DNA from: Chara braunii
Lineage: Eukaryota; Streptophyta; Charophyceae; Charales; Characeae
DNA length: 31,498 nucleotides
NCBI GenBank assembly: GCA_003427395.1
Contig: BFEA01000021.1
Span: forward strand, 5,367,316-5,398,813
Direction: 5' to 3'
The first letter of the stretch is position 1, and every line of letters begins with the position of its first letter. Below, in pieces: positions 17,466 to 27,484 of the stretch. Under the pieces are notes generated by a model. That model saw only the letters and a program-made list of their open reading frames with translations, was not told the DNA's origin and did no database searches. The position numbers were made by a program, and so were the translations under genes.

Positions 17466-18469
17466 GGGTCAAAGGATATCTATGCATCCTTTTGAAAGAA
17501 ATAAGGTTTCATTTCAGGTGTGTATTGCTTTTGAAGGCGAGCTTTTCTTGCTGGCAGCTGTGTGTTTTGACAAGTCCTCACGCTCCCACGTTTTAAATTC
17601 CATGAGCACCCCTCGTCTTAAGTGCTTCTTCGTAAGGTTGCCAAATGGTTGCTCCAGCATTCAAATTAGTGCCCCATTGGGCACTGTTTCGAACCTATAA
17701 ACTATTTTTTCGGGACCTGGTCAAGGCACAACAGATGGAAGGTTCTCCTCGGGATTTGCATTTTACCACCTCCATTCTGTGAGGTGCTCTCTTTTGTATT
17801 GTTGTTGCCATCTGGATGTAGACCCGCTGTGACAGTTTTTCGACTTTTGTTGCACAATAGTTGTGACTTTGCTTTCAACTTTTTGGTAGGTTGTCTATTT
17901 GATGGACTGCTGCTCCTTCCTTAAAAAAATTTTTGGGTTGGTCTAGTCTTTTTTTTTTTTTTTTCCCTCATCTATCTCATCCTCTCACTACTCTATGTAC
18001 GGAGGAACACCAACCAACCTGGATCTCTCCCCAGCCCATGGGTAGGTTCGCACCACAGGGGTGGTGTGAGAGCAAGGCTGCCCCTCATCACGGTGATGCG
18101 GGGTGGGCAGGCGTTGCCGATGGGGGAAACCAGCAGAGCTGGTTCAGTTTTCTTTATTTGATTTTGTGCTTTTCTTCTAAAGCATGTTTTCAACTTTGCT
18201 TTGCTTTCAGCACGACTCCAGTCCAAGCTTGGCGGATTTGCTCGACTCATTCCATTGGCATATTTGTAAGAGACGCCTCGCCCGGTTTTTGGCATTGTCC
18301 ATAAGTCAGCCTTGGGCACAAGGCTGTTTTGCAAGGGAAAAAAGAAGAAAAGAATGGATCAACCAAGAACAACAAGAGGCGATTGACTTCAAGTCGTCAA
18401 CCTTGCGCGGAGCTCCACATCTGCAGCCAAATATCAGACCTGGGTAGCACGGCGTACATGTGATGTTCT
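17466..18469. other. Between the second LINE and the LTR element; no gene recognised
   Basis: 17930-17965 is T-rich. A minus-strand frame of 113 codons (17993-18334), without an ATG at its start, has no recognisable domain. I cannot assign this stretch to either neighbour. Confidence 0.4.
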
Positions 18470-19838
18470 AACCTCATGCCCTGTTCTGTCTTCCGGTCGG
18501 AGTGATAAATTATGCGGAATAGGCCCTGAAAGAACAACAAAATGGGGTGTGCCAAGGATTTTTGGGAATATTGAGTGTGGGGCCACAAACGGAATTGGAA
18601 ACCCCCGTGTGATTTTAGTTTTAGTGAGAATGGGCCATAGCTGCGCGAGAAAGAATGGCACGAGCTACTTTCAAGGGTTCGCCAAAAAGTATCTTTGAAC
18701 CTCCATGTGGGCTACTCGTCGTCTGTTCGAACGGAAAGGTGGGGGTACGCTCTTGGGGTCTCTTTTTCGAATCAAATCTCGGCGCCGCTCGTTACAGAGT
18801 TCAGAATCCGACGTGGACGGCCTCAGTTGGGTTGCTCTTTCCATGTATTCGTTTTCACCACGTGTCCGGTAGTGGAACCCCTTTTCCCGATAATGCTCGG
18901 TGAGGCAACAATCGCTACACATAGTGTGGGGCCAATGAGGCGTCACTGTCGTCCACGGGATGACAATCAATTCGTTAAAGGAAATAATAAAGAGTACGGG
19001 AGAAAGTGGGTATCGATAATGACAAAACCAGCGCCTACGAATCCCGAGCACCTTGTTTCGGGTGGAAAATAATAGCGCCCGCCAATATTGGCGGCGACTT
19101 CTCGTATGTCCCACTCACATACGCGTGTCCTTTCCTCGTTATACGGGAACGGTCATGATGAGGATACGAGAAGTCAACACCAGTCGGATCGGGACAATAG
19201 GTCCACATGGCATAAGCAAAACTGACCACGTGAGTCCACTCAAGTCGTTATTCAATCAAAGAAGTAAACATTCGCAATGCTACGTGCTCATTGCCTTTCA
19301 TCCATCGTGCAAACCGATCCAAAAAATGTGAGTTCAATCCAATCAAGAAGATAATCATCATTCATTGAGTGAGTGGTGAGCATGCATTCACATAATCTCA
19401 GCAAAATCTTACCTCGGTTACCTTAGCAACAACACAATCGATGCATGCATGTAACATACCTCGCATGCATGAACCATCAAATGTTAGTAGACATGGACGG
19501 GGGCAGGGTAAGATCACCCGGGTTTACTGGTCCTCAAATTCAATAACACTCGTTCTTGCGAGGTCCGATTTAATTTGACAGGGACGAGTGGAATAAAGGG
19601 ATCATCATATCTTTCCGACATCCATATGGTGAACTGGCGCAAGGAGACAAGAATGAGAGAGAGATAGCAAGGAGAATATCATAGCATTGACCGAAGAAGG
19701 GACTAAGAAAAAGAGAGAGGGAACTCTGATCATACAAACAAGCTTGAGGGGGACAACAATTGGCTATCCATTGTGGACTTAGCTTCAGAGAACCTGAAGA
19801 AGAAGAACTGAAAATGACGGTGCACGAGCCTTCTGCTC
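18470..19838 (-). repeat. 3' LTR (shared part)
   Basis: Aligns along its whole length with 28729-30092, starting AACCTCATGCCCTGTTCTGT against AACCTCACACCCTGTTTTGT and ending near the GCACGAGCC / GCACCGACC pair. The upstream edge is where similarity to the other copy stops. The downstream edge is set only by the insertion in the other copy, so the true LTR may extend past 19838. A TATA-like site at 20129-20135 would fit a U3 region there. Confidence 0.85.
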
Positions 19839-21313
19839 TCTGATTATGGCCCCTGGCTATGCAACCACTCGTACACACATACGCCCTTCTTACTCAGGTA
19901 CTGACGATCTCGACTGCCACGTACCAACCTCCATACCACAGCGATCGTCACCCCGCCAACTCAACTTTTGCACCGACTTGCCCAGATCCCGCAGCTCGTC
20001 GCGATCACCTGACGCACAACTTTGCATAAACTGCAGTCAGCTCGTTAGGACTTTTAGACTCGCCGCATACACATCACCTAGCCACAACTTCCCTGAAGCA
20101 AAGAGAGATTTCCAAACGGGCTTGCGGGTTTTATAGTTGCAAAGAGGGGGAGGGAAAACAGGGAAGATTGGGGCGGAGATAGGAGGGGGCGAGGAGAGAG
20201 TGCAAGTTAATTGCCTGAGGAAAACCATATCGATCCTCACAAGTCTTTAGCCGCCAATCATATTACAGTGCGAGGGGAGTATCCCTCGTACACACTTTCG
20301 TCTGAGGCTTCGAGTATTCTGGGAAGGGGATCAGTAGAGAGTTCTTGACTGGGGGCTAAGGCAGGAAGAAAGAGAGTGTGACACGGGACAAAGATTCAGG
20401 CGAGAGGGGAAGGGGAGAAGTGTGAAGAGAGGGGGGGGAAGGATGGAAAATAGTTATGGGTGAAAGAGAGAAGGCGCGAAGAAGAGAGGGTGACGATGGC
20501 ATAGGTCATAGCGGGAAGGGGGGCAAGCTTGCATACGTGGCGCCAACATAGAAAAGAAACGGGCATCGAAACAGTCGTTCATCCTAGTTCTTAAACTAAT
20601 TCAAGATTAAAAATTTCAAAAGCAATATTAGCGCGCAAAATTGAGCGCACAAAAATCCTCTAGGTTCATCTAACTCCTACAAAAATTCACAGAGCTTTCA
20701 AAGGCAAGTGCGGGAACATCCACTTGCAGGAAAGGAGACGTAAGCGTCCAGAGTTCCCAACTACCGAACAAAATTCCTAGCGCCCTCGCTAAGGCGCGCG
20801 TAATTCCTACGTAGATGCATGGATTGCCGAAAAGAAATTGCAAGGAAGTCCGAAAAAAACATCGTCTTAGACGCGAGAGGGCCTGGTTGGCCTGCGATTT
20901 CGTGCATTAAGGTGATAACAAAAACAGGGGTACCCCAAAAGCCCAAGAGAGATCCAAAGAGTAGGAACAACAAAAACTCAGGGCTTCAGAAGGTCGTTTG
21001 GGTACAAAAGCTGGTATGTCACATATGTGACGTTCAAGGGGTTCCAAAATTATGCGATCTCCTGATTGCATGCACGTAAGTCAAGCTAATTTACATGAGA
21101 AAGAGAGAGAGGAAGACAGAGGAACCCGGAGTATCAACAAGCAGAGGAGCGCACATTGGTACATCAGCAAACAGAGAGAAGCACATGTTGGTGTGAACTT
21201 CAATTGCAATATCCTCGTGAAGTTCTTGTCGTCGCATCTCGCTGATATTCGTCCTCTTTCCAGGAGTGCCTTGTTGTCTTCCAGATGGCATCATCTGGAT
21301 CTAGCTTGCCGGC
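19839..21313. other. Possible remaining U3 of the 3' LTR and untranslated 3' region
   Basis: No convincing gene. 20140-20530 is strongly purine-rich on the plus strand. A perfect 14 bp palindrome GTCACATATGTGAC lies at 21018-21031. The boundary between LTR and internal sequence cannot be set, because the other LTR copy is interrupted at the equivalent position. I see no unambiguous polypurine tract. Confidence 0.4.
20129..20135 (-). promoter_or_regulatory. TATA-box-like site
   Basis: The minus strand reads AACTATAAAACCCG, a near-ideal TATA box pointing into the left LTR. If the LTR extends this far, this is its U3 promoter. This is inference from motif and position only. Confidence 0.35.
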
Positions 21314-22657
21314 TCACTGATGCTCTGCTCGGTTGTAATCAACAAGGAGGGGAGAGGGAGGGGGTCGAGGCCATTCTGGTGGAAGCGGGGGAAAGTAATC
21401 AGAGGCTTCGTCACCAAGATCAACGAAATGGACGATTTGGTGAGCGCGGGGGAATCGATGATTGGATCGGGAGAGGGAAGCGAGGTATTTAGCGTAGAGG
21501 GTAGGGATTGTGCGTAGGGTGTTATCACGCAGGGACTCATAATCTTCCATTGCGGGGAAGGTCCCGAAGATGATGTAATACAACTCCATGTGGTTGTACC
21601 GCCTCCATGCAACACTGAAGATAAGGATGCTGAGAGGAAAAGAGGGAGTGGCATGGGGGTGGACTTCGCAGAGCAAGCGGGCAGCACAGTAACGATAGAA
21701 AAGCTGGCTGGCAAAGATGCGGTAATCGAGGCGAAAGTCGATGTGAGGGAGTGGCGAGAAGGAGAGGTAATCAAGAGGGCGGGGGAATACGGGATGTGGA
21801 CGGAGCGATCGTGCGGGGAGGAGGACGGGGACGAAGCATGGAGGGGGCGGAAGAGGAGGAGATGGTGAGCGAGACTGGCGGCGGCGGTGGGAGGATTCTA
21901 CGCCATTGTGGCGACTAGCCACTTCTTCAGGTAGCTCAGGATTCCGCGCAGAATCCGCTGGTATGGCTGGGCGTGAACCTGTTGGCGGCACTACTTCGTG
22001 TTCCTCCGATGATGGCTTGTTCTCCTCGTCCTCACTTTCTACTTCTTCTTCATCGTCGTCCTCTTCGGTTGTGGACTCGGCTTCTGCTTCCTCCTCTTCT
22101 TCTTGCTCTTGCAAACCTGGGAGCGCTATTGGTTTCGGATCGTCATCAGATGGCACCTCCCTGTTATTGCGATGAGCTGTCTAGAAATCTTTCAGATCAG
22201 AGTTGTCGGGGGAGATAATGTCCAAGTCCAGAAAGTTCCACTCGGGTGACTTGGCTGGGTCGTGCTGGGCCAGGAAGTGTCCAACGTCCTCCATGCAGCT
22301 ACTCCAGATGACCGTCGGTGTCAGCGTCCTCTCCAAGGTCTCTAGCTTTGTCTGGTTCGGATCACTAGGATTGACGGAGATGATGCTCAAAGGCAGATCA
22401 TCAACAATTTGCGCCAACAACAACAGGATTTTGTTGCCAATGGTCGCTCTTCCTCGTTGTGCCACCTCACCAAAGAGGAGTCCCACCAGAAGTCCAACTA
22501 TATCTGACGGCCACACTTGGGCCAGAAGCAGAGTAATCTCGCCCGGGAAGACCACCTCCCGATTTTCATAACAGCGCACCCACCGAGAGCAGATAGAAGC
22601 TTGTGACCACGAATCCAACCCAATCACGAATATATCGAGGACGAAAGGGAGGGATGC
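21314..22657 (-). CDS. Extra retrotransposon-borne frame, acidic/SR-rich, with one in-frame TAG
   Basis: The minus strand is open from 22657 to the TAG at 22181-22183 (158 codons) and then in the same frame to the TGA at 21314-21316 (288 codons). The first part is globular-looking (W-V-R-C-Y-E-N-R-E-V-V-F-P-G-E-I, L-L-L-A-Q-I-V-D-D-L-P-L-S-I-I-S-V). After the TAG come a long acidic run of E and D, an S-R/R-R-R-Q-S-R-S-P-S-P segment, proline runs, and a final folded-looking part (Y-R-I-F-A-S-Q-L-F-Y-R-Y-C-A-A-R, W-R-R-Y-N-H-M-E-L-Y-Y-I-I-F). There is no ATG at the start. An acceptor-like AATAG ends at 22658, and a phase-0 donor exists in the frame upstream. No known domain is recognised. It lies where env-like or additional ORFs occur in some plant Ty3 elements, but I see no transmembrane or envelope features. 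Confidence 0.55.
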
Positions 22658-22815
22658 CTATTTAATGGATTTCAAGAGAGAGTAGAGGGTTGGCCCAAGA
22701 TGGCCAGAGAGTTGGAAGATTAGAGGGGAAAGAGAAGGTAGAGAGGCGATTCATCGGCGAGGAGGGTGGAAAGGATGAAGAGCAGAAAGTGGTGGGGCCG
22801 GTGGATCCAAATGGA

Positions 22816-23235
22816 TCACAGCGACAAAGTGTCGATACACTCCATACCCACCACCTGATTGCCTGTCCTAGCTAGTTGTTGCCGCCAATCTGTCACCAGT
22901 TCACGTCCCCACTCGTAGAGGCTCCGTATTACGTCGTTGCGCCACTCCGTGCCGATGCTGCACAAAACGGTGCTGAACACGACAATCATTGTCACGTCAC
23001 CTTGCCCTGGCCGAGAAAAATGCAAAAACATTGATGCTTTCATCCGGATCACTGCCGAACCACGATCCGTCGAGATCGTCACTTCCACTATTGCATGCCT
23101 AGCTTGCCGGCTGAATAACTGCGCGAATTGCAGTAGATCGAGGCCGAGTTGCGGATGAACCACTTGGCGAAACTGCAGGGACGGTCGAGGTTGAAGAAGT
23201 TGAGCTGAGGTGGCCGATTCAAGTGCGAAGCTCAT
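22816..23235 (-). CDS. Extra retrotransposon-borne frame, 139 codons with ATG
   Basis: A real ATG in good context (CACCGCCATGAG) after a pyrimidine-rich leader at 23250-23390. The product starts M-S-F-A-L-E-S-A-T-S-A and contains L-G-L-D-L-L-Q-F-A-Q-L-F, H-F-S-R-P-G-Q-G-D-V-T-M-I-V-V-F and E-W-R-N-D-V-I-R-S-L-Y-E-W-G-R-E-L. It is a compact, protein-like sequence without stops, in contrast to the pol region just upstream. A GT donor at 22854 (AATCAG|GTGG) and an AG acceptor at 22658 would remove a 197-base intron in phase 0 and fuse residues 1-127 to the next frame. The splicing is inferred. No domain is recognised. It may be a captured host gene or an element-specific accessory protein. Confidence 0.55.
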   Translation of the reverse strand: MSFALESATSAQLLQPRPSLQFRQVVHPQLGLDLLQFAQLFSRQARHAIVEVTISTDRGSAVIRMKASMFLHFSRPGQGDVTMIVVFSTVLCSIGTEWRNDVIRSLYEWGRELVTDWRQQLARTGNQVVGMECIDTLSL

Positions 23236-23400
23236 GGCGGTGGCTGTTAGCGGAGGGTATCAAATGAGGAAGAGGAAGGACGGGAAAGATCTAGGTCTCG
23301 ATTAGAGAGAGACGAGGAAGATGGAGCGAGAGGATCAGGGGAAGGAAGAGGACGGAGATAAGAGATATGGCGGACGATAGGGAGGGAGCTATGGCTGCGC
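23236..23400 (-). promoter_or_regulatory. Pyrimidine-rich leader before the extra frames
   Basis: On the minus strand this interval is rich in TCTC and CCTC runs, like a plant 5' UTR. It lies between the end of integrase similarity and the ATG at 23235. No TATA box was seen, so a separate promoter is only a possibility. Confidence 0.3.
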
Positions 23401-24920
23401 CCGTTTTCGGAGCGATGCGCATCGTATCCGCCCCGTTAGGACCAAGTTCCACTACGTGAAAGTAGCCAGGAAACTTGGGAGCGAGTTTCCAGTGGCGTGC
23501 ACATTTACGTAGCTATACTAGGTCCCTCAATTTATACCGGATTTGAGGGCCCACATTCCCATTCCTGGCCTCATAAATGCGGGCATGCCAACTGTGGGCC
23601 AATTCGGTCATCCTTTGTGTTTTACGGACCAATCTACGGACTGCCTTTTCCATTAATTCGACGTAGCTTTTGGCCTTAGCCTTAAAGGACACCCGCATGT
23701 CCTTTCCCCGTGGCTCGACATTTTCCGAGATATCTCAGTTGACAACGCAGGGAATATGGTTGGTCCATAGCTGGAAGCGGGTGAGTCCGGTGGATTCATG
23801 AGGTGTGGCCCGGTGAATTCCAATGATTTGGTACACTATTTCGGGTCAGGGATGAGTGTCATTAACCGGTAGATTCCAATGTAGGGCGGTTTTAATCACG
23901 CGGTTTGCATTTTTTGTGAGTCCATTGGACCGGGGGACATGCGGAGTAGTGTGTCGGAGGGTGACGCCTCTATGTGTCATTAATTCCTTTACTTCAACCT
24001 TAAACTTCGACCCATTATCGGTTAAGATTTCTTCTGTATCTAGATGGGTGTTGAGGAAAATTGATCCATGTAGGTCGCTATTTTCGAGGCTTTACATGTT
24101 TTGCACAGATGAACCTGTGTAGCATCGTGTTCGGGTTCGGTGACCGAACCCGAATGTTCGGGACCAAACGCGAAAGAGCGTCGAAACTCTCCGAACTCAA
24201 ACATAAAAAAAACAAAAAGTTCTCCAAAAAATCTGAAAAAAATATATGTGATGTAAAATAATAATACAAACAACTTTTGCCTTGGAGGTATGCTCAAATT
24301 CATAACCAAACTCGAGTTAAAAATCAAAAACCAAAACAAAAAGTTTTTTTTTTTTTTTTTTTTGAATATGTTCGGCCGAACACGTTCGGGTGGCATTCGG
24401 CTGAACACCCGAACATGTTCGGACGTTCGGAAAAGCTCCGAACATGTTCGGTGTGCTACACAGGGATAAACCTCTATATATTTCAAAAAATGGTCAGCTA
24501 AAAACCAGTAAAATCGAATATTCACAACGGTTACTACGGTTAGGGTCAGGTGACACGTCAATATATGTAATATCCATGTTGACACGTCGGAAGGGGCGTT
24601 CTACCTCTGTCGGAACTATAGTGTTTGGCCCGTGGATTGACGCCCGATTTCGGTCGATAGTTCTGTTCGTGACATCTTCACGAATATTAGACCAGAACCA
24701 TCAATTTTCGTCGATAGTTCCTTCTGTGACACGTATCGTGAAGTGAGCGGCCTCTTCCTCGTGAGCGGATTGGGTGTGGAACCGTCAACCATAATCCCGA
24801 TCCGTTTGTTTCACGCTTTTCTAGATGGTCATTGATCCATCGATAATCCCGAGATCTCTCGGATGCACGACGTTTGTCATGCTTTGTGTGGCCCTCTAGT
24901 GATCTGCCAACTAACTTCAT
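23400..24920 (-). pseudogene. Ty3/gypsy integrase, inactivated
   Basis: Integrase joins the element cDNA to host DNA. Visible in order on the minus strand: a degraded zinc-binding head (P-H-P-I-R, H-D-T-C) near 24780; N-M-D-I-T-Y-I-D at 24557-24580 with the first catalytic Asp; D-H-F-L-K-Y-I-E near 24480; I-L-T-D-N-G-S-K-F at 24004-24028 with the second Asp; P-R-S-N-G-L-T-K-N-A-N-R near 23920. There the catalytic Glu of the usual N-G-x-x-E has become Lys (23912-23914). A C-terminal strand L-A-P-K-F-P-G-Y-F-H-V-V-E-L-G lies near 23450. Several frameshifts and stops are present, and a 349 bp MITE sits at 24115-24463. I see no chromodomain. Confidence 0.9.
24115..24463. mobile_element. hAT-like MITE inserted in the integrase
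   Basis: The ends CTGTGTAGCA (24115-24124) and TGCTACACAG (24454-24463) are perfect 10 bp inverted repeats. The flanking octamers AGATGAAC (24107-24114) and GGATAAAC (24464-24471) match at 6 of 8 positions, consistent with an aged 8 bp target duplication. Removing the insert and one octamer rejoins the integrase frame (K-Y-I-E to V-H-L-C-K-T). Subterminal parts are full of CCGAAC/GTTCGG palindromes, like the transposase-binding repeats of hAT elements, and the centre is A- or T-rich. Insert plus duplication is 357 bp, and the minus strand is stop-free through it. Confidence 0.85.
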
Positions 24921-25469
24921 TTGTTGGATTTTATCCGTCCAGACTTCTGCTCGTCGGAATTTTTCATCATACTCGGGTCAGTCAGTTCGAGCGGCTTCAA
25001 ATCGAGCTTCTGTGGGAAGCTTATGTGTACGACACAAAGGACGCTTCCATACTTTGCTAACCGTCCGATACCGAATGCATGAGCCATGCACGCGATTGAC
25101 GCACGTAGCACAATCAACCCAATTGACAAATCCCAACTTCTGGGGATAAAAATCCAAGTTGGGAATAAAAATCCACTTCGTAAACTTGCGAAATGCGTGT
25201 GCAGAAATAACATAATTTACTTGGAAGATATGAGAAAAATGAAGGGTCAAGGAGTTGAGAGGGGGTAGGATCATTAGGAAGAGAGGAGGGAGCAGCCATC
25301 GCTTCCGAGTGAAGATTCAAACCTTCTGGAGGATCTCCACCTCTGTGCTTGCTCTTCAATTCTTGATCGTTCCACAAGGTCCCTCCTCACTTGCGGGGAC
25401 TCTGTTAGGCGGATGTAGACATGTCTGTGAGTCGGCGTTTCCGTGTTATTCACGCTTCCTGTGGCGAAT
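24921..25469 (-). pseudogene. RNase H to integrase linker, degraded
   Basis: Frames change several times. E-A-R-F-E-A-A-R-T-D and K-F-R-R-A-E-V-W-T-D-K-I are readable near 24900-25010 with a TGA between. The 17 bp AAGCTTATGTGTACGAC at 25017-25033 recurs exactly at 26685-26701. Confidence 0.5.
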
Positions 25470-25745
25470 ATCAAATTCCATGTTGTACAACGTGGTGGCC
25501 CATCGTCCCATCATACCCAAGTAATCCTTCGACTTCTTCAAAGCCAGGAGCGGTTCGTGATCCGTGACCAACGTGAACTTCCGGTCGTATAAGTATGCTC
25601 AGAAGTGGCTGATGCCCCACAATGCAACAAAGTATTCACCCGTCGGTGCAGAGTAGTTCCTCTTGCAGGCAGGTATTGTCTTTGAAGCATACTCCACCAC
25701 GAGTTTGAGTCCATCTGGTCCCATCCGGGCCAGAATCGCCTTGAT
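25470..25745 (-). pseudogene. Retrotransposon RNase H domain
   Basis: The minus strand reads L-V-V-E-Y-A-S-K-T-I, N-Y-S-A-P-T-G-E-Y-F-V-A-L-W, then after a TGA (25599-25601) A-Y-L-Y-D-R-K-F-T-L-V-T-D-H-E-P-L-L-A-L. This is the usual Ty3 RNase H pattern (Y-S-x-x-E-x-E/Y ... F-x-x-x-T-D-H-x-x-L) that degrades the RNA of the RNA-DNA hybrid. It follows RT and precedes integrase. The stop makes it non-functional. Confidence 0.88.
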
Positions 25746-25869
25746 CGCCTCAGGATGCTAATCGATGATGAGAATAAAAGGCTTTTCTGGGTCCGACCTC
25801 ATGAGGATAGGGGCCGAAATCAGAGTCGCCTTTAGTTCTCGAAACGCTTGATTGCATTGAGGAGTCCAG

Positions 25870-26700
25870 ATCAACGACTGATTTGTTTTTTAGCAAGTTC
25901 GTGAGGGGTCCCGCGATTGCCGCAAATCCCTTGATAAACCTTCGATAGTACGAAGCCAGTCCTAAGAACGAGCGAACTTGCGTAAGCGACGTGGGGACCA
26001 GCGCGTCTCTCATCGCCTATACTTTGTGAGGCTCTGGATGCAAGCCCTTGTCGGTAACCACGTGTCCCAAAAAGGAGATCTTTGTCAGGAAGAACTGACA
26101 CTTCTCGAGAGCGACTTTGAGATTTGCGTCTTTTAACGCGTGCAGCATCCACTCAATGTGCTAGGTGTGACCCTCGTAGGTGCTTGAGTACACCAGAATA
26201 TCATCCATGTACACAATCACACATTAGTTAATAATGCTTTGCGCCAGTTGCGTTTTTCGCACAAATTTTTGGAAAGCCATGTTCATCGCGCGTTGAAACA
26301 TAGTTGGTGCACTACAAATGCCCATCGGGCATCGAATCCATTGTCGTGTCCCTTCAAAAGGACGAACGTTGTTTTCAAACGATGTTCCTTTTTGACGAGA
26401 AGCTGATGGAAACCATGACGAACATCAAACTTGCTGAAAAAACACGCACATCCAAGCGCATCCAACAGTTCATCAATTCGAGGGAGAGGACTATTGAAAA
26501 TTAAACGATAGCACGATTAAAGATGTTTATCTTTAATCGTGATATCGTTTAATTTTCGATAGTCAGTGCAGATTTGAATCCCTCCTGTCTTCTTTGGTAC
26601 AATCACCAATGGGAATGACCGAGGTCCAATCGCGGGCTCGATCCACCCTAGAGCTTCAAATTCCTTGACTCGTCGGAACGCGGCAAGCTTATGTGTACGA
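25870..26700 (-). pseudogene. Ty3/gypsy reverse transcriptase, inactivated
   Basis: On the minus strand: E-F-E-A-L-G-W-I-E-P near 26660, P-L-V-I-V-P-K-K-T-G-G near 26600, C-T-D-Y-R-K-L-N-D-I-T-I-K-D at 26529-26570, then an inverted duplication, then P-L-P-R-I-D-E-L-L-D-A-L-G near 26470, F-S-K-F-D-V-R-H-G-F-H-Q, V-Y-M-D-D-I-L-V-Y-S with the catalytic YMDD at 26200-26211, a TAG at 26161-26163, F-L-G-H-V-V-T-D-K-G near 26050, and R-S-F-L-G-L-A-S-Y-Y-R-R-F-I near 25950. This is the expected order. Frameshifts near 26330 and 26030 and the stops make it dead. Confidence 0.93.
26489..26564. repeat. 36 bp inverted duplication in the RT gene
   Basis: The arms 26489-26524 and 26529-26564 are reverse complements at 34 of 36 positions, with a 4-base loop GTTT. 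The right arm is the original RT coding sequence for D-Y-R-K-L-N-D-I-T-I-K-D on the minus strand. The left arm has no protein meaning in that place and introduces a stop. It was therefore copied backwards from its neighbour. Confidence 0.92.
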
Positions 26701-26701
26701 C

Positions 26702-27480
26702 TTCAACCCTTTACTCTAACCTCATGCCTTGTTTTATCATGAGTCTCGCGCACAACGCCTAACCGATTTCCATGTTAAAAGGTTATGGGTTGGATACTGA
26801 AGAGACTAGGATAATTTTGTTTTTTTTTGTGTGTGTATTTTAATTTTTAGCGTGGTGTAATGCGTGGTGAGTGGAATGCGTCCTAGTCGACCAACGATGA
26901 GTTGTGCTTAGGACCTTAGCCCCCTAATGCGTCGATTCGCGTGCGGGTTCGATAGCGGGGCATTAACGGCGCGTACCCCTTATGTTATAGCGAGCGAGAA
27001 ACGCCCTCCGCCGGGCCACCTCTGCGATTGCATATGAAAAGCCTTTGCATGTGGTTCGGTAGATCGGCGGGGATACGCCCACCCAAGGGATGGTGACAAC
27101 TCCCGCGGGTGGAGGTAAGTTGTACCTCACGTGGCCCTATCTTGTCGTAGCGGTTCGCGAGAGGTATGGCTGGCGCACTCGACCGGATCGACAAAACTCT
27201 TTGCGACGAGGTCCTGCAAAATCCTGCGTGACGCGGTCGAGAGGGTCCCCCTGCGGGACCGATGCGCTCGACACCGTTCCACCCATTCAAGTTCATCTTT
27301 TGCGGGCGGAATGACTCAAAATTAGTCCTGCCAGGTGGAGATATTCAGTTGGATCGACGATATCTGCAGCTTCGAATGAAGCCCCACGAGCCGATGCAAT
27401 CATATCTGATTGCATGGGAGGAAGTGGGGAAGGGGAACCATTCCCTTCTTCACATGTTCCTTCGAGCATGACAACTACCT
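26702..27480 (-). other. Expected protease region of the retrotransposon, not recognisable
   Basis: This is where an aspartic protease should lie, between zinc knuckle and RT. No D-[ST]-G motif was found in a plausible frame. A 103-codon minus frame (26985-27296) looks arginine-rich and not protease-like. 26820-26860 is T-rich. The sequence is either very decayed or partly replaced. Confidence 0.4.
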
Positions 27481-27484
27481 GTCC

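Noticed and set aside
24277-24501. Plus-strand frames through the integrase MITE
   Set aside because: Antisense to integrase and built of MITE repeats and a T-tract; not genes.
25017-26701. Exact 17 bp direct repeat AAGCTTATGTGTACGAC at 25017 and 26685
   Set aside because: No structure is attached to it. A single 17 bp match in 31 kb of related retroelement sequence is weak.
26716-26738. A 23-base stretch resembling the LTR edge (20 of 23 matches) inside the pol region
   Set aside because: No further similarity on either side. It may be chance or a tiny recombination trace.
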